A DNA stretch of 64,000 bases. It comes from Deltaproteobacteria bacterium (GTDB lineage: Bacteria; Lernaellota; Lernaellaia; JACKCT01). Below the pieces are notes generated by a model that was not told the origin of the DNA, ran no database searches, and saw nothing but the letters and a program-made list of their open reading frames with translations. Position numbers and translations under genes: made by a program. The DNA is taken from the NCBI GenBank assembly GCA_020633895.1, contig JACKCT010000009.1, positions 1-64,000 of the forward strand, read 5' to 3'. Below, piece after piece: positions 19,445-34,704 of this stretch; the stretch's first letter is position 1, and each line of letters begins with the position of its first letter.

Positions 19445-20677
19445 TTGAAGAAAAAGACCGTGGTTGTCGTCATCCTGGTCGTCCTGGGCCTGGCCGTGGG
19501 GGGGCTGATCGCCTATCAAGCCACCCGCGAAGACACCGTCAAAGTCACCGTCGACACCATCCAACGCAAAGACCTGGTCCAGACCGTCACGGCCACCGGC
19601 AAGGTGGAGCCCATCGTGCAGGTGGAAATCTCCGCCTATGTCTCCGCCGAGATCGTGCGCCTGGCCGTCGAGGAGGGCGAGCAGGTCAAAAAGGGCGCGC
19701 TGCTGGTGGTGCTTGATTCCAAGCGTTATCGGGCCAATCGGGACCAACTGGCCGCCGCCAAGACCGCGGCCGAATCCCAGGTTCAACTGGCGCGGGCCAA
19801 CCTGGAGCAGGCCAAGCGTGAGTACAAACGGGTCGACGAATTGCATCTGAAGGGTTTGGTTTCGGATCAGGAACTGGAGGCGGCGGGCACGGCGGTGGAC
19901 GTGCAGGAAGCGACGCTCAAGGCCTCCGCCGATCAGGTCGACCAGGCCCAGGCCAGCCTGCGTTCGGCGGGAGACGATTTGGACAAAACGATCCTTCGCT
20001 CGCCGATCGCCGGGACGGTCATCGCCATGAACAAAGAGGTCGGCGAGATCGCCATGGGCTCCCAGCTCACCCGGGACGTCATCATGACCGTGGCCGACAT
20101 GTCGGCGATGGAACTGGTCGTGGACGTGGACGAGGCGGACGTGCCGGACGTGAAGCTGCACCAGGCCGCCGAGGTCGAGGTGGACGCCTTTCCCAACGAG
20201 AAGTTCAAGGGCGTCGTCACCGCCATCTCCAAATCCCCCAAGGTCGAAGGGGTCGGGACGCAGACCGAGGCCACCGAGTTCGAAGTTACCGTCACCCTCA
20301 CCGACGACATCGAAAAGCTGCTGCCGGGCATGAGCGCGACGGCGAAGATCACCACCGACACCCGCGAGCAGGTTCTGGCCGTGCCCATCCAATGCCTGAC
20401 CATGCGCGATCCGAACGCCGATCCGAAAAAATCGGTGGAGCAGACGCTGGTCAAGGATCTCAAGGACGTGGTCTTCAAGGTGAAAGACGGCCGGGCGCGG
20501 ATGGCGCAAGTGACCACCGGCATCAGCTCCGATTTCGAGATGGAAATCGAAGGCACCCTGGGCGAGGGCGAGCAGGTCGTCTGCGGACCCTATCAGGTGC
20601 TCAACAAGGAATTGCGCGACGGCGATCTGCTCGAAATCGACGAGAGCGCCGCGTCGGTCGATCGGGAGGAGACGTAG
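19445..20677 (+). CDS. macA: efflux periplasmic adaptor subunit (MacA-like)
   Basis: A 410-residue membrane-fusion protein. It has an N-terminal membrane anchor (residues 5-24), a barrel-sandwich half (TVTATGKVEPIVQVEI), a long alpha-helical hairpin rich in Ala/Gln/Glu/Lys (about 100-185), then the second sandwich half (ILRSPIAGTVIAMNKEVGE) and beta-barrel domains. In MacA-type systems the adaptor links an ABC transporter to an outer-membrane channel. It starts at the TTG at 19445 after a GGAGG ribosome site. It heads an operon with an ATPase and two permeases. No TolC-like gene is in the window. Confidence 0.85.
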   Translation: MKKKTVVVVILVVLGLAVGGLIAYQATREDTVKVTVDTIQRKDLVQTVTATGKVEPIVQVEISAYVSAEIVRLAVEEGEQVKKGALLVVLDSKRYRANRDQLAAAKTAAESQVQLARANLEQAKREYKRVDELHLKGLVSDQELEAAGTAVDVQEATLKASADQVDQAQASLRSAGDDLDKTILRSPIAGTVIAMNKEVGEIAMGSQLTRDVIMTVADMSAMELVVDVDEADVPDVKLHQAAEVEVDAFPNEKFKGVVTAISKSPKVEGVGTQTEATEFEVTVTLTDDIEKLLPGMSATAKITTDTREQVLAVPIQCLTMRDPNADPKKSVEQTLVKDLKDVVFKVKDGRARMAQVTTGISSDFEMEIEGTLGEGEQVVCGPYQVLNKELRDGDLLEIDESAASVDREET

Positions 20678-20680
20678 GCC

Positions 20681-21403
20681 GTGAGCCTGTTGCGGTGCAT
20701 CGACCTGGTCAAGGCGTACGACCTGGGGCGGCACCGCCTGGAGGTCCTCCACGGCGTCAACTTGTCGGTCGCGGCGGGGGAATACGTCGCCGTCATGGGC
20801 CCGTCCGGGTCCGGCAAATCCACGCTGATGAACATCCTCGGCTGCCTGGACACGCCCTCGTCCGGGCAGTACATCCTGGACGATCTGGCCGTCGCCGGGC
20901 TGTCCGACGACGCGCTGGCCGAGATCCGCAATTCCAAGATCGGGTTCGTCTTCCAGACCTTCAACCTGCTGGCCCGCCAGACCGCGCAGGACAACGTGGA
21001 ACTGCCGCTCATCTACGCCGGCGTGCCGGCCTCCGAACGACGTAAAAAATCCATGCGCGCCCTGTCCCGCGTGGGACTGGCGGCCCGCGCCCATCACCGG
21101 CCCAACGAGCTGTCCGGCGGCGAGCGCCAGCGGGTGGCCATCGCCCGGGCGCTGATTAACGAGCCGTCGATCCTCCTGGCCGACGAACCCACCGGCAACC
21201 TGGACAGCAAGACCGGCGCGGAGATCATGCGCCTGTTCGACGAGTTGCACGCCGAAAACAACACCATCATCATCGTCACGCACGAAGAGGACATCGCCCA
21301 CTACGCCCACCGGGTCGTGCGCCTTCGGGACGGCAACGTGGAGTCGGACGAGCGCCACGCCCGCCGCGCCCCGGCCATGCCGTCGGTCAAGGTGAACTTG
21401 TGA
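20681..21403 (+). CDS. ABC transporter ATP-binding protein (MacB/LolD type)
   Basis: A 240-residue stand-alone nucleotide-binding subunit. Walker [10 protein letters not shown] (40-48), Q-loop FVFQTFNLL, signature [17 protein letters not shown], Walker [13 protein letters not shown] and a switch histidine in IIIVTHEED are all present. The [12 protein letters not shown] segment is typical of the MacB/LolD/FtsE group. It powers the permeases encoded just downstream. It starts at the GTG at 20681 with GGAGGAG upstream, 3 bases after the adaptor stop, and overlaps the next gene by 4 bases. Confidence 0.93.
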   Translation: MSLLRCIDLVKAYDLGRHRLEVLHGVNLSVAAGEYVAVMGPSGSGKSTLMNILGCLDTPSSGQYILDDLAVAGLSDDALAEIRNSKIGFVFQTFNLLARQTAQDNVELPLIYAGVPASERRKKSMRALSRVGLAARAHHRPNELSGGERQRVAIARALINEPSILLADEPTGNLDSKTGAEIMRLFDELHAENNTIIIVTHEEDIAHYAHRVVRLRDGNVESDERHARRAPAMPSVKVNL

Positions 21404-22629
21404 TTCGCGTGTCCATCGGCGAGACGTCGCGCATGGCGCTGCGCTCGCTGCGGGCCAACAAGCTGCGCAGCCTGCTGACCACCCTGGGCATCGTCATCGG
21501 CATCACCACGGTCATCTCCATCACCTCGGTCATCACCGGCCTGAATCAATCCTTCGAACGCGAACTGTCGACCATCGGCTCCAACGTGCTCTACATCCAG
21601 CGCCACAAGTGGGCCGGGTCCGATTGGCAGATCTCCCGGTCCTGGCGGGACATCGGCGAGAAGGAATACGAATACGTCAAAAACGCCGTGCCCGGCATGC
21701 GCTTCAGCAATCTGGCCACGGCCATGTTGCAGGACATGGCGACCGTCAAATACCGCCGCAACAAGCTCAGCGACGTCCTCGTGGTCGGCACCGAGGTGGA
21801 TTACCAGGAGATGCGCGGCGCCTATCCGATCGTCGGGCGCTTTTTCAACCACGTGGAAGATCAGCGGCGGCGGGACGTGGCCGTGATCGGCTGGGAGGTT
21901 TCGCAAAAACTCTTCGGCCAACTCTACCCCATCGGCAAGCGCATCTTCATCAAGGGCGACGCGTACACCGTCGTCGGCGTGCTGGAGAGCCGGGGCGATT
22001 TTTTCGACCTGAACCTGGACCGCAACATCCTCATCCCCCTGGGCAGCTTCACCAAGCACTACGGCTCCAAGCGGAGCATGACCATCATCGTGCGGCCCAT
22101 CGACGACGCCCACGTGGATCAGGCCTATGAAGAAGCCACCGGCGTGATGCGCCGGGCGCGGGGGCTGGAGTTCGGCCAAAAAGACGATTTTGCCGTCAAC
22201 AAGATCGACGTGCTCCAGGAGCTTTACGGCAAGCTGACCGGCGGGCTCTACGGCGCCATGTTCGGCGTGGCGACGATCTCGCTGCTGGTGGGCGGCATCG
22301 GCATCATGAACATCATGCTGGTCTCCGTCACCGAACGCACCAAGGAGATCGGCATCCGCAAGGCCGTGGGCGCCAAGCATTCGGCGATCATGGCCCAGTT
22401 CCTGTTCGAGGCGATCGCGCTGTCGGTGGTGGGCGGCATCATCGGCATGGCGCTGGGATTCGGCGTCGCGGCGCTGGTGAACGCCGTTTCGCCCGTGCCC
22501 GCCCAGGTGCGTTGGTGGTCGGTGGCGCTGGGAATCGGCTTCTCGGCGGCCGTGGGCATCTTTTTCGGCTATTTCCCCGCCAAGAGCGCCGCCGCCAAGG
22601 ACCCCATCGAATGCCTGCGCTACGAATGA
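21400..22629 (+). CDS. MacB-like ABC transporter permease 1
   Basis: A 409-residue permease: N-terminal cytoplasmic helix, TM1 ([20 protein letters not shown]), a large periplasmic domain at about 60-280, and three C-terminal TMs containing the [20 protein letters not shown] coupling region. It ends in DPIECLRYE. The topology is that of MacB/LolCE-type mechanotransmission exporters, which drive the periplasmic adaptor instead of passing substrate through the membrane. In MacB the ATPase is fused; here it is separate. The GTG start overlaps the ATPase stop. Confidence 0.92.
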   Translation: MIRVSIGETSRMALRSLRANKLRSLLTTLGIVIGITTVISITSVITGLNQSFERELSTIGSNVLYIQRHKWAGSDWQISRSWRDIGEKEYEYVKNAVPGMRFSNLATAMLQDMATVKYRRNKLSDVLVVGTEVDYQEMRGAYPIVGRFFNHVEDQRRRDVAVIGWEVSQKLFGQLYPIGKRIFIKGDAYTVVGVLESRGDFFDLNLDRNILIPLGSFTKHYGSKRSMTIIVRPIDDAHVDQAYEEATGVMRRARGLEFGQKDDFAVNKIDVLQELYGKLTGGLYGAMFGVATISLLVGGIGIMNIMLVSVTERTKEIGIRKAVGAKHSAIMAQFLFEAIALSVVGGIIGMALGFGVAALVNAVSPVPAQVRWWSVALGIGFSAAVGIFFGYFPAKSAAAKDPIECLRYE

Positions 22630-22645
22630 CCTCCCGGGTGGAGCC

Positions 22646-23923
<1,278 letters not shown>

Positions 23924-23926
23924 AGG

Positions 23927-24904
23927 GTGCCTACAGAAGCGCTGCGTCGCAAAGCATCCTGGATGCGACGCGCGGAGTTTACCTTCGTCGCGTTGGTGAC
24001 CGCCCTTGTGCTCGCCGAGCTGGCTTTACAGATTCCCCTGGGCAACAACGCGCTCGGCAAAATCTTCATCGTCGATCTGGCCGATCCGGCGTGCGTGAGG
24101 ATGTGGCCCGGCGCGTCGGTCTTGCATACCGGGATTTTCGAGCGCATCGAGCCGGTGCGCCAAACCATCAACAAATACGGATATCGTGGCCCGGCCCGAG
24201 CCACCGAGCGCAATCGCGGCACGTTGCGTCTGGCGGTGGCGGGCGATTCCCATTCCTTTGGTCCCGGATTGGCGGAAGGGCGGACCTATCCCGATCTGCT
24301 GGAAGCGGAGCTGAACAAACGACTGAATCGGAAGGTCGAAGTGCTGAATTTCGGCGTGCCGACGATGAATCTGGACAACATCGCGGCGGCGCTCGACCTG
24401 CGGATTTTGCCCTATCACCCGGACGCGGTTTTGGTGCAGATCTGCGAAAACGATTTGGAAGTGTCGTTTTGCGAACTCTTCGGGCGTGTGGGCCGACCCT
24501 GGGTGTTCTTGGCGCGTCATTCGTATTTGGGGCGATTGGCCTTCGTCGGAGTCGCGATGCACCGCCTGCCGCCGCCTCCGTCGCCGGAGGAAGCGCGGGC
24601 TCATTTCGATTCGTTCCTGGACCACATCCGCGCCTCCACGCGCGAGGCGGGAGCGGCGGTCTATCTGGCGTCCTTGCGGGTGCCTCTTGAGTGTGGGCGA
24701 TCGTGCGTCGCGGAGGCGGCGGGGCGCCGGGAAATCCCCTATCTACCGCCGCCCAGGGGAATTTTTCAACACATGGAATACGACGCCCACCACTTCGACC
24801 CCGAAGGTGCCGCCCTCTACGCCGCCTACCTCGCCGACCGCCTCGTCGCCGAAGGCTTCGGCGATCTCGGGCCCGAGATTACAGGGGAATCCGTCGCGCC
24901 TTGA
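23927..24904 (+). CDS. SGNH/GDSL hydrolase-like protein, membrane-anchored
   Basis: A 325-residue protein with an N-terminal hydrophobic anchor ([16 protein letters not shown]). Block I is [13 protein letters not shown], whose Ser would be the nucleophile. [15 protein letters not shown] strand corresponds to block III (Asn in the GND-type motif), and DAHHFDPEG near the C-terminus supplies Asp and His. This is an acyl-esterase/deacylase fold, often acting on sugars or lipids in the envelope. It starts at a GTG 3 bases after the permease stop; the ATG at 23963 is a possible alternative start. Confidence 0.78.
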   Translation: MPTEALRRKASWMRRAEFTFVALVTALVLAELALQIPLGNNALGKIFIVDLADPACVRMWPGASVLHTGIFERIEPVRQTINKYGYRGPARATERNRGTLRLAVAGDSHSFGPGLAEGRTYPDLLEAELNKRLNRKVEVLNFGVPTMNLDNIAAALDLRILPYHPDAVLVQICENDLEVSFCELFGRVGRPWVFLARHSYLGRLAFVGVAMHRLPPPPSPEEARAHFDSFLDHIRASTREAGAAVYLASLRVPLECGRSCVAEAAGRREIPYLPPPRGIFQHMEYDAHHFDPEGAALYAAYLADRLVAEGFGDLGPEITGESVAP

Positions 24905-24959
24905 CGCCCCCACCCGCCCCCTTTATCTTGCGCGAAATCGGGCCTTCCCAGGGGGCGTT

Positions 24960-26158
<1,199 letters not shown>

Positions 26159-26162
<4 letters not shown>

Positions 26163-26467
26163 TCCGCCGCATCGTGCGACTGCATCTGAAGGATAAGGCC
26201 GACGCGAGCGGCATCGTCGACAAGTGCATGGCCGACTTCCCCGGCTATCCGGGCGTCAAGGCCGTCGCCGCGGGCGAAGCGGTGGGCGCCGACTCGCCGG
26301 AGGTGGTGCTGTTTGTCGACTTCGAGAATATGGAAGCCGTCGAGGCCTATCGGGTCTATCCCGCCCACCGGGCGCTGGTGGACGTCTTCCTCAAGCCCAA
26401 GCTGACGAACGTCGAGATCCTCAACGTCGAACTCGACCAGGTGCTGCGTCAGACAAATCCCGGCTAG
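26159..26467 (+). CDS. Dabb (stress-responsive A/B barrel) domain protein
   Basis: A 102-residue single-domain protein of the dimeric alpha-beta barrel fold. The start ([15 protein letters not shown]), the central [22 protein letters not shown] block and the last strand around the VDVFLKPK region are typical of Dabb proteins, whose functions are mostly unknown. The ATG at 26159 overlaps the carA stop (ATGA), so the two are translationally coupled. Confidence 0.82.
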
Positions 26468-26472
26468 GGGTG

Positions 26473-26583
26473 ATGTTGGTGATCCTCCAACTCAAAAAAG
26501 CCGCGCTCCTGTTCGCGCTGGCGTTCTTCGCGCTGGCGCTGGCGACATCCGGCGACTTGTCCTTCCTGTACGAGCAGTTCTAA
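26473..26583 (+). CDS. possible 36-residue single-TM peptide
   Basis: A short open frame from ATG: LQLKKA, then a hydrophobic helix (ALLFALAFFALALATS), then an acidic/aromatic end. AGGGG lies 2-6 bases before the start, and it sits 5 bases after the Dabb gene and 10 before trmD. Looks like a small membrane peptide; a chance frame cannot be excluded. Confidence 0.4.
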   Translation: MLVILQLKKAALLFALAFFALALATSGDLSFLYEQF

Positions 26584-26593
26584 GCTTCATCCC

Positions 26594-27655
26594 ATGCATC
26601 TGACGATCGTGACGATCTTTCCCGAGTACTTCGACTCGGCGCTCGGCCTCGGCGTGCTGTCGCGTGCGAGGCGGGAAGGGCTCGTGGAGATTTCGTGCGT
26701 CGACCCGCGCGAATTCGCGACGGACAAGCACCGGCAGGTGGACGACTACGCCTTCGGCGGCGGGGCGGGGATGGTGATGAAGCCCGAGCCGCTGTTCGCC
26801 GCCATCCGGCGCATCCGCGAGACGCACGACGGCGTGAAGGTCTTCGCCCTGTCCCCCGGCGGCGAGCGATTCGACGACGCCATGGCGCAGCGTCTGTCGA
26901 AATTGCCGGCTGTCGCGCTGGTGTGCGGCCGGTACGAGGGCATCGACCAGCGCGTCATCGACCACGCCTGCGACGGGGAGATCAGCCTGGGCGACTTCGT
27001 GCTCACCGGCGGGGAACCGGCGGCGCTGGCGATCGTCGACGCGGTCGCCCGGCAGATTCCCGGCGTGGTCGGCAAGGAAGAGAACGTCGAGACCGACAGC
27101 CATCGGGCGGGTCTCAAGCACCCGGTCTACACGCGCCCGGAGGTCTTCGAGGGGCACGGGGTGCCGGAGGTGCTGCTCTCCGGCGACGAAGCGAAGGTGG
27201 AGGCATGGCGTCGCGACGCGGCGCTGGATCGCACGATGCGTCAGCGGCCCGAGCAGATCCTTTTCGCCGCGCGGCACCGGCTGGCGCTGCGTTTCGCGGG
27301 GGGCGACGTGGAGGCGGCCATCGCCCAGGCCCTCATCGCCCGCGACCGGGTGGCGGCGGCGATGTACGTGGGCGGCACGTCGTTGGACCGGGCGAAGTTT
27401 CGCGAGGCGGGCGACGCCCATCAGTCCGCCAACACGACGCAGGACGGCGAACGCAAGCTGCTCAAGTCCCTGGGCGAATTCGATACGATTCTGGTGGGGT
27501 CGTTCGGCGACGACCGGGCGCTGTTCGAGGCGGTGCGCTCGTCGCTGATCGCGGGCCGCGCGGTCGTGATGCATATCGACGACGCGTCGGACGACGACAC
27601 GGCGCTGCGCCTGGACCGGCTGTTTCGGCCGCGGTTCGGCGAGGATGGAATATGA
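26594..27655 (+). CDS. trmD: tRNA (guanine-N1)-methyltransferase TrmD with C-terminal extension
   Basis: A 353-residue protein. Residues 1-235 are TrmD, the SPOUT-fold enzyme that makes m1G37 in tRNA: TIFPEYFDSALGLGVLSRA, YAFGGGAGMVMKPEP, and the knot motifs VCGRYEGIDQRV, SLGDFVLTGGE and the PVYTRP end. TrmD is normally about 240-255 residues. Here some 115 extra residues follow, with predicted alternating strands and helices, including FDTILVGSFGDDRALFEAV and GRAVVMHIDDASDD. The extension could be a second small domain of the kind seen in some delta-type TrmD proteins; I do not recognise its family. It overlaps the next gene by 4 bases. Confidence 0.9.
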   Translation: MHLTIVTIFPEYFDSALGLGVLSRARREGLVEISCVDPREFATDKHRQVDDYAFGGGAGMVMKPEPLFAAIRRIRETHDGVKVFALSPGGERFDDAMAQRLSKLPAVALVCGRYEGIDQRVIDHACDGEISLGDFVLTGGEPAALAIVDAVARQIPGVVGKEENVETDSHRAGLKHPVYTRPEVFEGHGVPEVLLSGDEAKVEAWRRDAALDRTMRQRPEQILFAARHRLALRFAGGDVEAAIAQALIARDRVAAAMYVGGTSLDRAKFREAGDAHQSANTTQDGERKLLKSLGEFDTILVGSFGDDRALFEAVRSSLIAGRAVVMHIDDASDDDTALRLDRLFRPRFGEDGI

Positions 27656-28605
27656 AACCAATGCGACGACGGTGGGGCGTGGTACTGGTGGTGGTGCTGT
27701 TGACCGGGTGCGCGGCGCACCGTCCGCCCGAGCCCGATCCGGCGCTGGCTCCGTTGCCGGCCCACGGGGTGCGTCCTGCGGCTTCCGGCGAAATCACCGA
27801 CGCCAACTCGATGAACAATCTGCTCATCGTCATGACCTACAACATCCTGCTCAACGCGCCCAAGGAAGGCTTCGACCGCTGGCAGGTGCGGCAATTTCAC
27901 GTCGCCCAGCGCATCAACTATTTCGCCCCCGACTTGATCGGCCTGCAGGAGCCGTTTCCGGGGCAGCTCACGGATCTGCATCGGCTGTGTCCGGGCTACG
28001 CTCAGGTGGGCCTGGGCTTCTACACGGATTCGACGATCTTCTACAAAGCCGATCGCTTCGAACTGCTGGACTCGGGGCACCTGTGGCACAGCCCCACCGG
28101 CGAGCGCAAAGGCGCGACGACCTACGGCAACTTCATGCCCCGCTATTGGGTGTGGGCAAAGTTGCGGGACCGGCTGCACGACCGGGTGTTCTTTTTCGTC
28201 AACACGCATTTCGACAACACGCAGCCGTTTCAGCCGACGGTCGCGCCCGAATTCATGAAGCGGGTCGACGCGCTGGTGGGCGACACGCCGGTGATTGTCG
28301 TGGGCGATTTCAACTCGGCGCCGCCGACGCCCGCCTACGCCACACTGACCGGCGAGGACCCGGAGCGCGGGCTGCGTCTGGTGGATTCGTTCGCGACGAC
28401 CAACGAAAAGACGCGCGTCTACATGCAGTCCGGCGGCGAGCCGGTGATCGTCGACGCCGACAAGCGCATCGACCATATCTTCTTTTCCGAGGGCGACTGG
28501 CAGTTCACCGGTTGGATCACGGACCTGCGTCGGTACGGCACGCCGCCCCGCTTTCCCTCGGACCACGCCCCCGTGACCGGGTGGTTTCTCTACCCCCGGG
28601 AATAA
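27652..28605 (+). CDS. endonuclease/exonuclease/phosphatase family lipoprotein
   Basis: A 317-residue exported protein. The lipobox LLTGC places the lipidated Cys at residue 20. A short linker leads to an EEP-fold hydrolase with MTYNIL, LIGLQEP (metal-binding Glu), FFVNTHFDN, VVGDFNSAP and FPSDHAPVTG (catalytic His). The family cleaves phosphodiesters or phosphomonoesters in nucleic acids, inositol phosphates or sphingolipids. Lipid anchoring suggests an envelope or extracellular substrate. The start codon overlaps the trmD stop; GAGG is upstream. Confidence 0.87.
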   Translation: MKPMRRRWGVVLVVVLLTGCAAHRPPEPDPALAPLPAHGVRPAASGEITDANSMNNLLIVMTYNILLNAPKEGFDRWQVRQFHVAQRINYFAPDLIGLQEPFPGQLTDLHRLCPGYAQVGLGFYTDSTIFYKADRFELLDSGHLWHSPTGERKGATTYGNFMPRYWVWAKLRDRLHDRVFFFVNTHFDNTQPFQPTVAPEFMKRVDALVGDTPVIVVGDFNSAPPTPAYATLTGEDPERGLRLVDSFATTNEKTRVYMQSGGEPVIVDADKRIDHIFFSEGDWQFTGWITDLRRYGTPPRFPSDHAPVTGWFLYPRE

Positions 28606-28742
28606 GCGCGATACTCTCCCATCCCACCCGATAAACTCGACTTGATGCCCGTCATGCGATGACCGGACCCGGCGGCTTGCGCGGGCGGGATTTGTCCTTA
28701 AATTGATCGCGAGCCAGGGGTGGCTTTTCGAGGAGTGCATTC

Positions 28743-29141
28743 ATGGAAATGACGATGACGTTTCCCGGCGGCAAGAAGGTCGACGCCGTGTTTAAAGGCT
28801 ACACGGTCAATACCGATCAGCCGGAAAAAGCCGGGGGCGAGGGGAGTTCCCCGGCGCCGTTCGAGCTGTTCCTGGCGTCGCTGGGGACGTGCTCGGCGTA
28901 TTTTGTCTTGAGTTTTTGCCAGAGCCGGGACTTGCCGACCGAGGGCGTGGGCGTGACCCTGTCGACCGACTACGACAAGGAAACGCACAAGCTGGCCGGT
29001 GTCGATTTCAAAATCACCGTCCCGCCCGGCTTTCCGGAGAAATACCACACCGCCCTCGTCCGAGCGGTGCATCAATGCAGTGTGAAAAAAGCCCTGGAAG
29101 ACCCGCCGAAGATGACCACGAAAGTGGAGGTGGTGGCGTAG
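28743..29141 (+). CDS. OsmC/Ohr-like peroxiredoxin
   Basis: A 132-residue OsmC-fold protein, cytoplasmic. The redox pair is C50 (SLGTCSAYF) and C112 (VHQCSVKKA), spaced as in the family, which reduces organic hydroperoxides. The SSPAPFELFLASLGTC block is typical of the YhfA/OsmC branch. GAGGAG precedes the ATG. The TAG stop is the loop of a perfect hairpin (29133-29148) that begins a B element. Confidence 0.88.
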   Translation: MEMTMTFPGGKKVDAVFKGYTVNTDQPEKAGGEGSSPAPFELFLASLGTCSAYFVLSFCQSRDLPTEGVGVTLSTDYDKETHKLAGVDFKITVPPGFPEKYHTALVRAVHQCSVKKALEDPPKMTTKVEVVA

Positions 29142-29406
29142 CCGCCACGGGCTGACGGATCGCAAGCGATCCTGCACGCTGACGCGCGGGTTGAACGTTC
29201 CTTGGTGGAAGTCGCTTCGCTCCAATCGGCGTTAGAAACGCGGCCAACCCTTCAGGTCACGTGTCGGTCAATGACATCGAGCATTCAGAGCCGCGACAAA
29301 CGGGGGTGCCACACTCTTAATTCGACGCAAGTCGAATAAGGGTGTGAAACTTCGTGCCTTGATCACACCTTCCCTCGAACTTCGTTCTCGTGAAAGTGTG
29401 GCACCC
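29133..29406. repeat. palindromic B element and an inverted pair of C elements
   Basis: Hairpin 1 of B is GTGGCG-TAGC-CGCCAC (29133-29148). Its left arm is the last codons of the OsmC gene. Hairpin 2 is GGATCG-CAAG-CGATCC, and the GGAAGTCGCTTCGCTCCA block follows. A short A remnant lies near 29286. At 29304-29406 two C elements face each other: one with an ATTCGAC/GTCGAAT stem, the other with GAAC-TTC-GTTC, flanked by GGTGCCACAC and GTGTGGCACC ends. The next gene (minus strand) ends just beyond. Confidence 0.78.
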
Positions 29407-29427
29407 GGTGCCTGGCGACGATGCCTT

Positions 29428-30027
29428 CTACTCAATCGGCATCGCGGCCGGAGGAGCCGCGGCGGGAACGGCGGCCGTGGCGTTGAAGACCTGGTCGTAA
29501 GCCGCCGCCACGATGCACGTCGAAATCGGCACCGTGATCAACGCTCCGATCACGGGAATGCTGTTTCCGGCGCTGCTGATCAGGCTTGTAACCAAGGAGA
29601 ACAGGATCGCCATGAGCCAGTCGCCCTTGAAGTAGCTCCAGCACTCGCCCAGCGCGTCACCGACGCCCATCTCCTGCCGATCGACGAGCATGGGGTAGAA
29701 GAACACCAGCACGCCCGCGACCACGAACACGCCGATGCACAAGGCGACGAAGCCGCCGATCACCAGCGCGAAGGCCAGCAGGGCCCCCAGGAAATAACGG
29801 CCGAAACCGTTGAAGCCCTTGAAGATGTCGCCGATCTCCGTGCCCTCGCCGCGCACGGCCTTGAGCGACATGACATACAACCCGGCGGCCATGGCCGGCA
29901 TGCAGATGCCCAGGGACACGATGCCGATGACACCGGCGATCAACGTCGCGACGCCCAGGTTGATGACGTTCTTGCCGTAGCCGGAAAACCCCACGGAGAA
30001 CGCGCTTCCGAAATCGATCTTGCCCAT
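29428..30027 (-). CDS. multipass membrane protein of unknown function
   Basis: A 199-residue integral membrane protein with about five hydrophobic helices (VATLIAGVIGIVSLGICMPA; GALLAFALVIGGFVALC; VFVVAGVLVFFYPM; ILFSLVTSLIS). It starts with MGKIDFGSAF and ends in an Ala/Pro-rich tail. The layout resembles DUF4013/DUF975-type proteins of unknown role. It is divergent from the 2-oxoglutarate dehydrogenase genes, and C elements lie beyond its 3' end. Confidence 0.75.
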   Translation of the reverse strand: MGKIDFGSAFSVGFSGYGKNVINLGVATLIAGVIGIVSLGICMPAMAAGLYVMSLKAVRGEGTEIGDIFKGFNGFGRYFLGALLAFALVIGGFVALCIGVFVVAGVLVFFYPMLVDRQEMGVGDALGECWSYFKGDWLMAILFSLVTSLISSAGNSIPVIGALITVPISTCIVAAAYDQVFNATAAVPAAAPPAAMPIE

Positions 30028-30278
30028 GTCCGTGCCCCTTTTCTTGCCTGCCCTATCGGCGTTGTCCTCTGGAAAAACCCACCAAGGTCGAATCGCGACA
30101 TCGATCGTCGAAAGGGGGTCGTAGCGGTGTCGCGATCCTGATTAGGTGAATACCACCCCCGTCGCGCGGGCGTCAAACACAGAATCGGCGGAAAATTTTC
30201 CCCCGCCCGCCGGTCGGCGGCCCGACACGATTTCTATACCGAATCCGCCGGTTTTCGCGGCCGGGGGCGCGGGTGCCC

Positions 30279-30306
30279 TTGACACGGGGCGCGATGCGCG
30301 TAGCAA
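30279..30306 (+). promoter_or_regulatory. possible promoter for the 2-oxoglutarate dehydrogenase genes
   Basis: TTGACA at 30279-30284, a 16-base spacer, and TAGCAA at 30301-30306, about 105 bases before the sucA ATG. The -35 is perfect, the -10 poor. The rest of the 384-bp gap (30028-30411) shows nothing else I can name. Confidence 0.3.
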
Positions 30307-30411
30307 TCGCAGTTCCACGCCCGAGGGTGGTCGGGCGTTGCGCGAGGGACCCCATTTTCGCCGTCGGCGCCCCCAACTCGCCGACGATCCGACGCGAAGG
30401 ACAAAACCACG

Positions 30412-33269
<2,858 letters not shown>

Positions 33270-33407
33270 AAAGGCGACTATGTTATGGCCCGCCACGGCG
33301 GCCTGGGAATAAACACAAGCGATGACCGGGGCAAGTTTGTCGGATTCCCCCTCCCGAAAGTCCGGGAGCCACGGACCGACCCTCATGGGAAAGGACGGCA
33401 TTAGCCG

Positions 33408-34700
33408 ATGAAGATCGACATCGTCGTGCCCAATATGGGCGAATCGGTGCAGGACGGCGAGATCACCGAGTGGCTCAAGTCCGAAGGCGACGCGGTGGAG
33501 GAAGACGAGCCGATCGTCGTGATCGAGACGGACAAGATCACGGTGGATCTGCCGGCTCCCGCCTCGGGCGTGCTGGAGAAGATTCTCAAGGGGCCGGGCA
33601 CCGTGGTGAACATCGGCGAGAAGATCGGCATCCTGGACTCGGCCGGGGAAGGCAAGAAGTCCGAGCCTTCCGCCAAGAGCGAGCCCGAGGCGGCCGAATC
33701 CGAGGAGAAAGCGGCCGCCAAGCCGGATGAGAGTGACGAGGACGAAGGCGAATTGAGCCCGGCGGTGCGCCGTCTGATCGAGGAAAACGATCTGGATCCG
33801 TCCAAGATCAAGGGCACGGGCAAGGACGGCCGTCTGCTCAAGGGCGACGTGCTGGCCTATCTGGAAAAAGGCGAGGGGCAGGGCGAGAAGGCTAAGCCCG
33901 CCGCCGAATCCGCTCCCGCCGCCCGCGAGGAAAAACGCCCCGAGCCGCCCAAGGCCGCGCCGCCGCCCCGGCCGTCGGTGGAGGATTCCGGCGAATATCG
34001 CGCCGAGGAACGGGTGCGCATGACGACCATCCGCCGACGCACCGCCGAGCGTCTGCTGGAGGCCCAGAACACCACCGCCTCGCTCACGACGTTTAACGAC
34101 GTGGATCTCTCGGCGATCATGGCGATGCGCTCCAAGTACAAGGAAGGCTTCCAGAAAAAGTACGGCATCAGCCTGGGCTTCATGTCCTTCTTCATCAAGG
34201 CGTCCATCGAGGCCCTGAAGGCGGTTCCCGCGGCCAACGCGGCCATCGAGGGCGAGGAGATCGTCTATCACAACTATTACGACATCGGCGTGGCCGTCTC
34301 GGCGCCCCGAGGCCTGGTGGTGCCGGTCATCCGCAACGCCGAACGTCTGTCCTTCGCCGAGACCGAGCAGGCCGTGACCGACCTGGCCACCCGCGCGCAA
34401 AACGGCGAGTTGACGCTGGAAGAACTGACCGGCGGCACGTTCACCGTCTCCAACGGCGGCGTGTTCGGCTCCCTGCTTTCCACGCCGATCCTCAATCCGC
34501 CCCAGAGCGCCATCCTGGGCATGCATCGCATCGAGAAGCGGCCGATCGTCGACGAGAAGGGCGAGATCGTGGTGCGTCCGATGATGTACCTGGCTCTCAC
34601 GTACGATCACCGCATCATCGACGGACGCGAGGCGGTCACATGCTTGCGCACCATGAAGGAGCGCCTGGAAGACCCGTCGCGCATCCTGCTGGAGGTTTGA
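33408..34700 (+). CDS. sucB: 2-oxoglutarate dehydrogenase E2 (dihydrolipoyl succinyltransferase)
   Basis: A 430-residue E2 core protein. The lipoyl domain (1-75) carries K43 in the ETDKITVD motif typical of SucB. An acidic Ala/Glu/Lys linker precedes the peripheral-subunit-binding domain ([20 protein letters not shown], about 118-155). A second Pro/Ala linker precedes the catalytic domain with H401 in [13 protein letters not shown]. It transfers succinyl from the lipoyl arm to CoA. GGAGG at its very end serves the lpd gene 4 bases on, so the two are coupled. Confidence 0.95.
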   Translation: MKIDIVVPNMGESVQDGEITEWLKSEGDAVEEDEPIVVIETDKITVDLPAPASGVLEKILKGPGTVVNIGEKIGILDSAGEGKKSEPSAKSEPEAAESEEKAAAKPDESDEDEGELSPAVRRLIEENDLDPSKIKGTGKDGRLLKGDVLAYLEKGEGQGEKAKPAAESAPAAREEKRPEPPKAAPPPRPSVEDSGEYRAEERVRMTTIRRRTAERLLEAQNTTASLTTFNDVDLSAIMAMRSKYKEGFQKKYGISLGFMSFFIKASIEALKAVPAANAAIEGEEIVYHNYYDIGVAVSAPRGLVVPVIRNAERLSFAETEQAVTDLATRAQNGELTLEELTGGTFTVSNGGVFGSLLSTPILNPPQSAILGMHRIEKRPIVDEKGEIVVRPMMYLALTYDHRIIDGREAVTCLRTMKERLEDPSRILLEV

Positions 34701-34704
34701 TTCC

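Noticed and set aside
24486-24959. N-terminal extension of carA into the SGNH gene
   Set aside because: The frame is open but Arg-rich; the GTG at 24960 with its ribosome site gives the normal CarA start.
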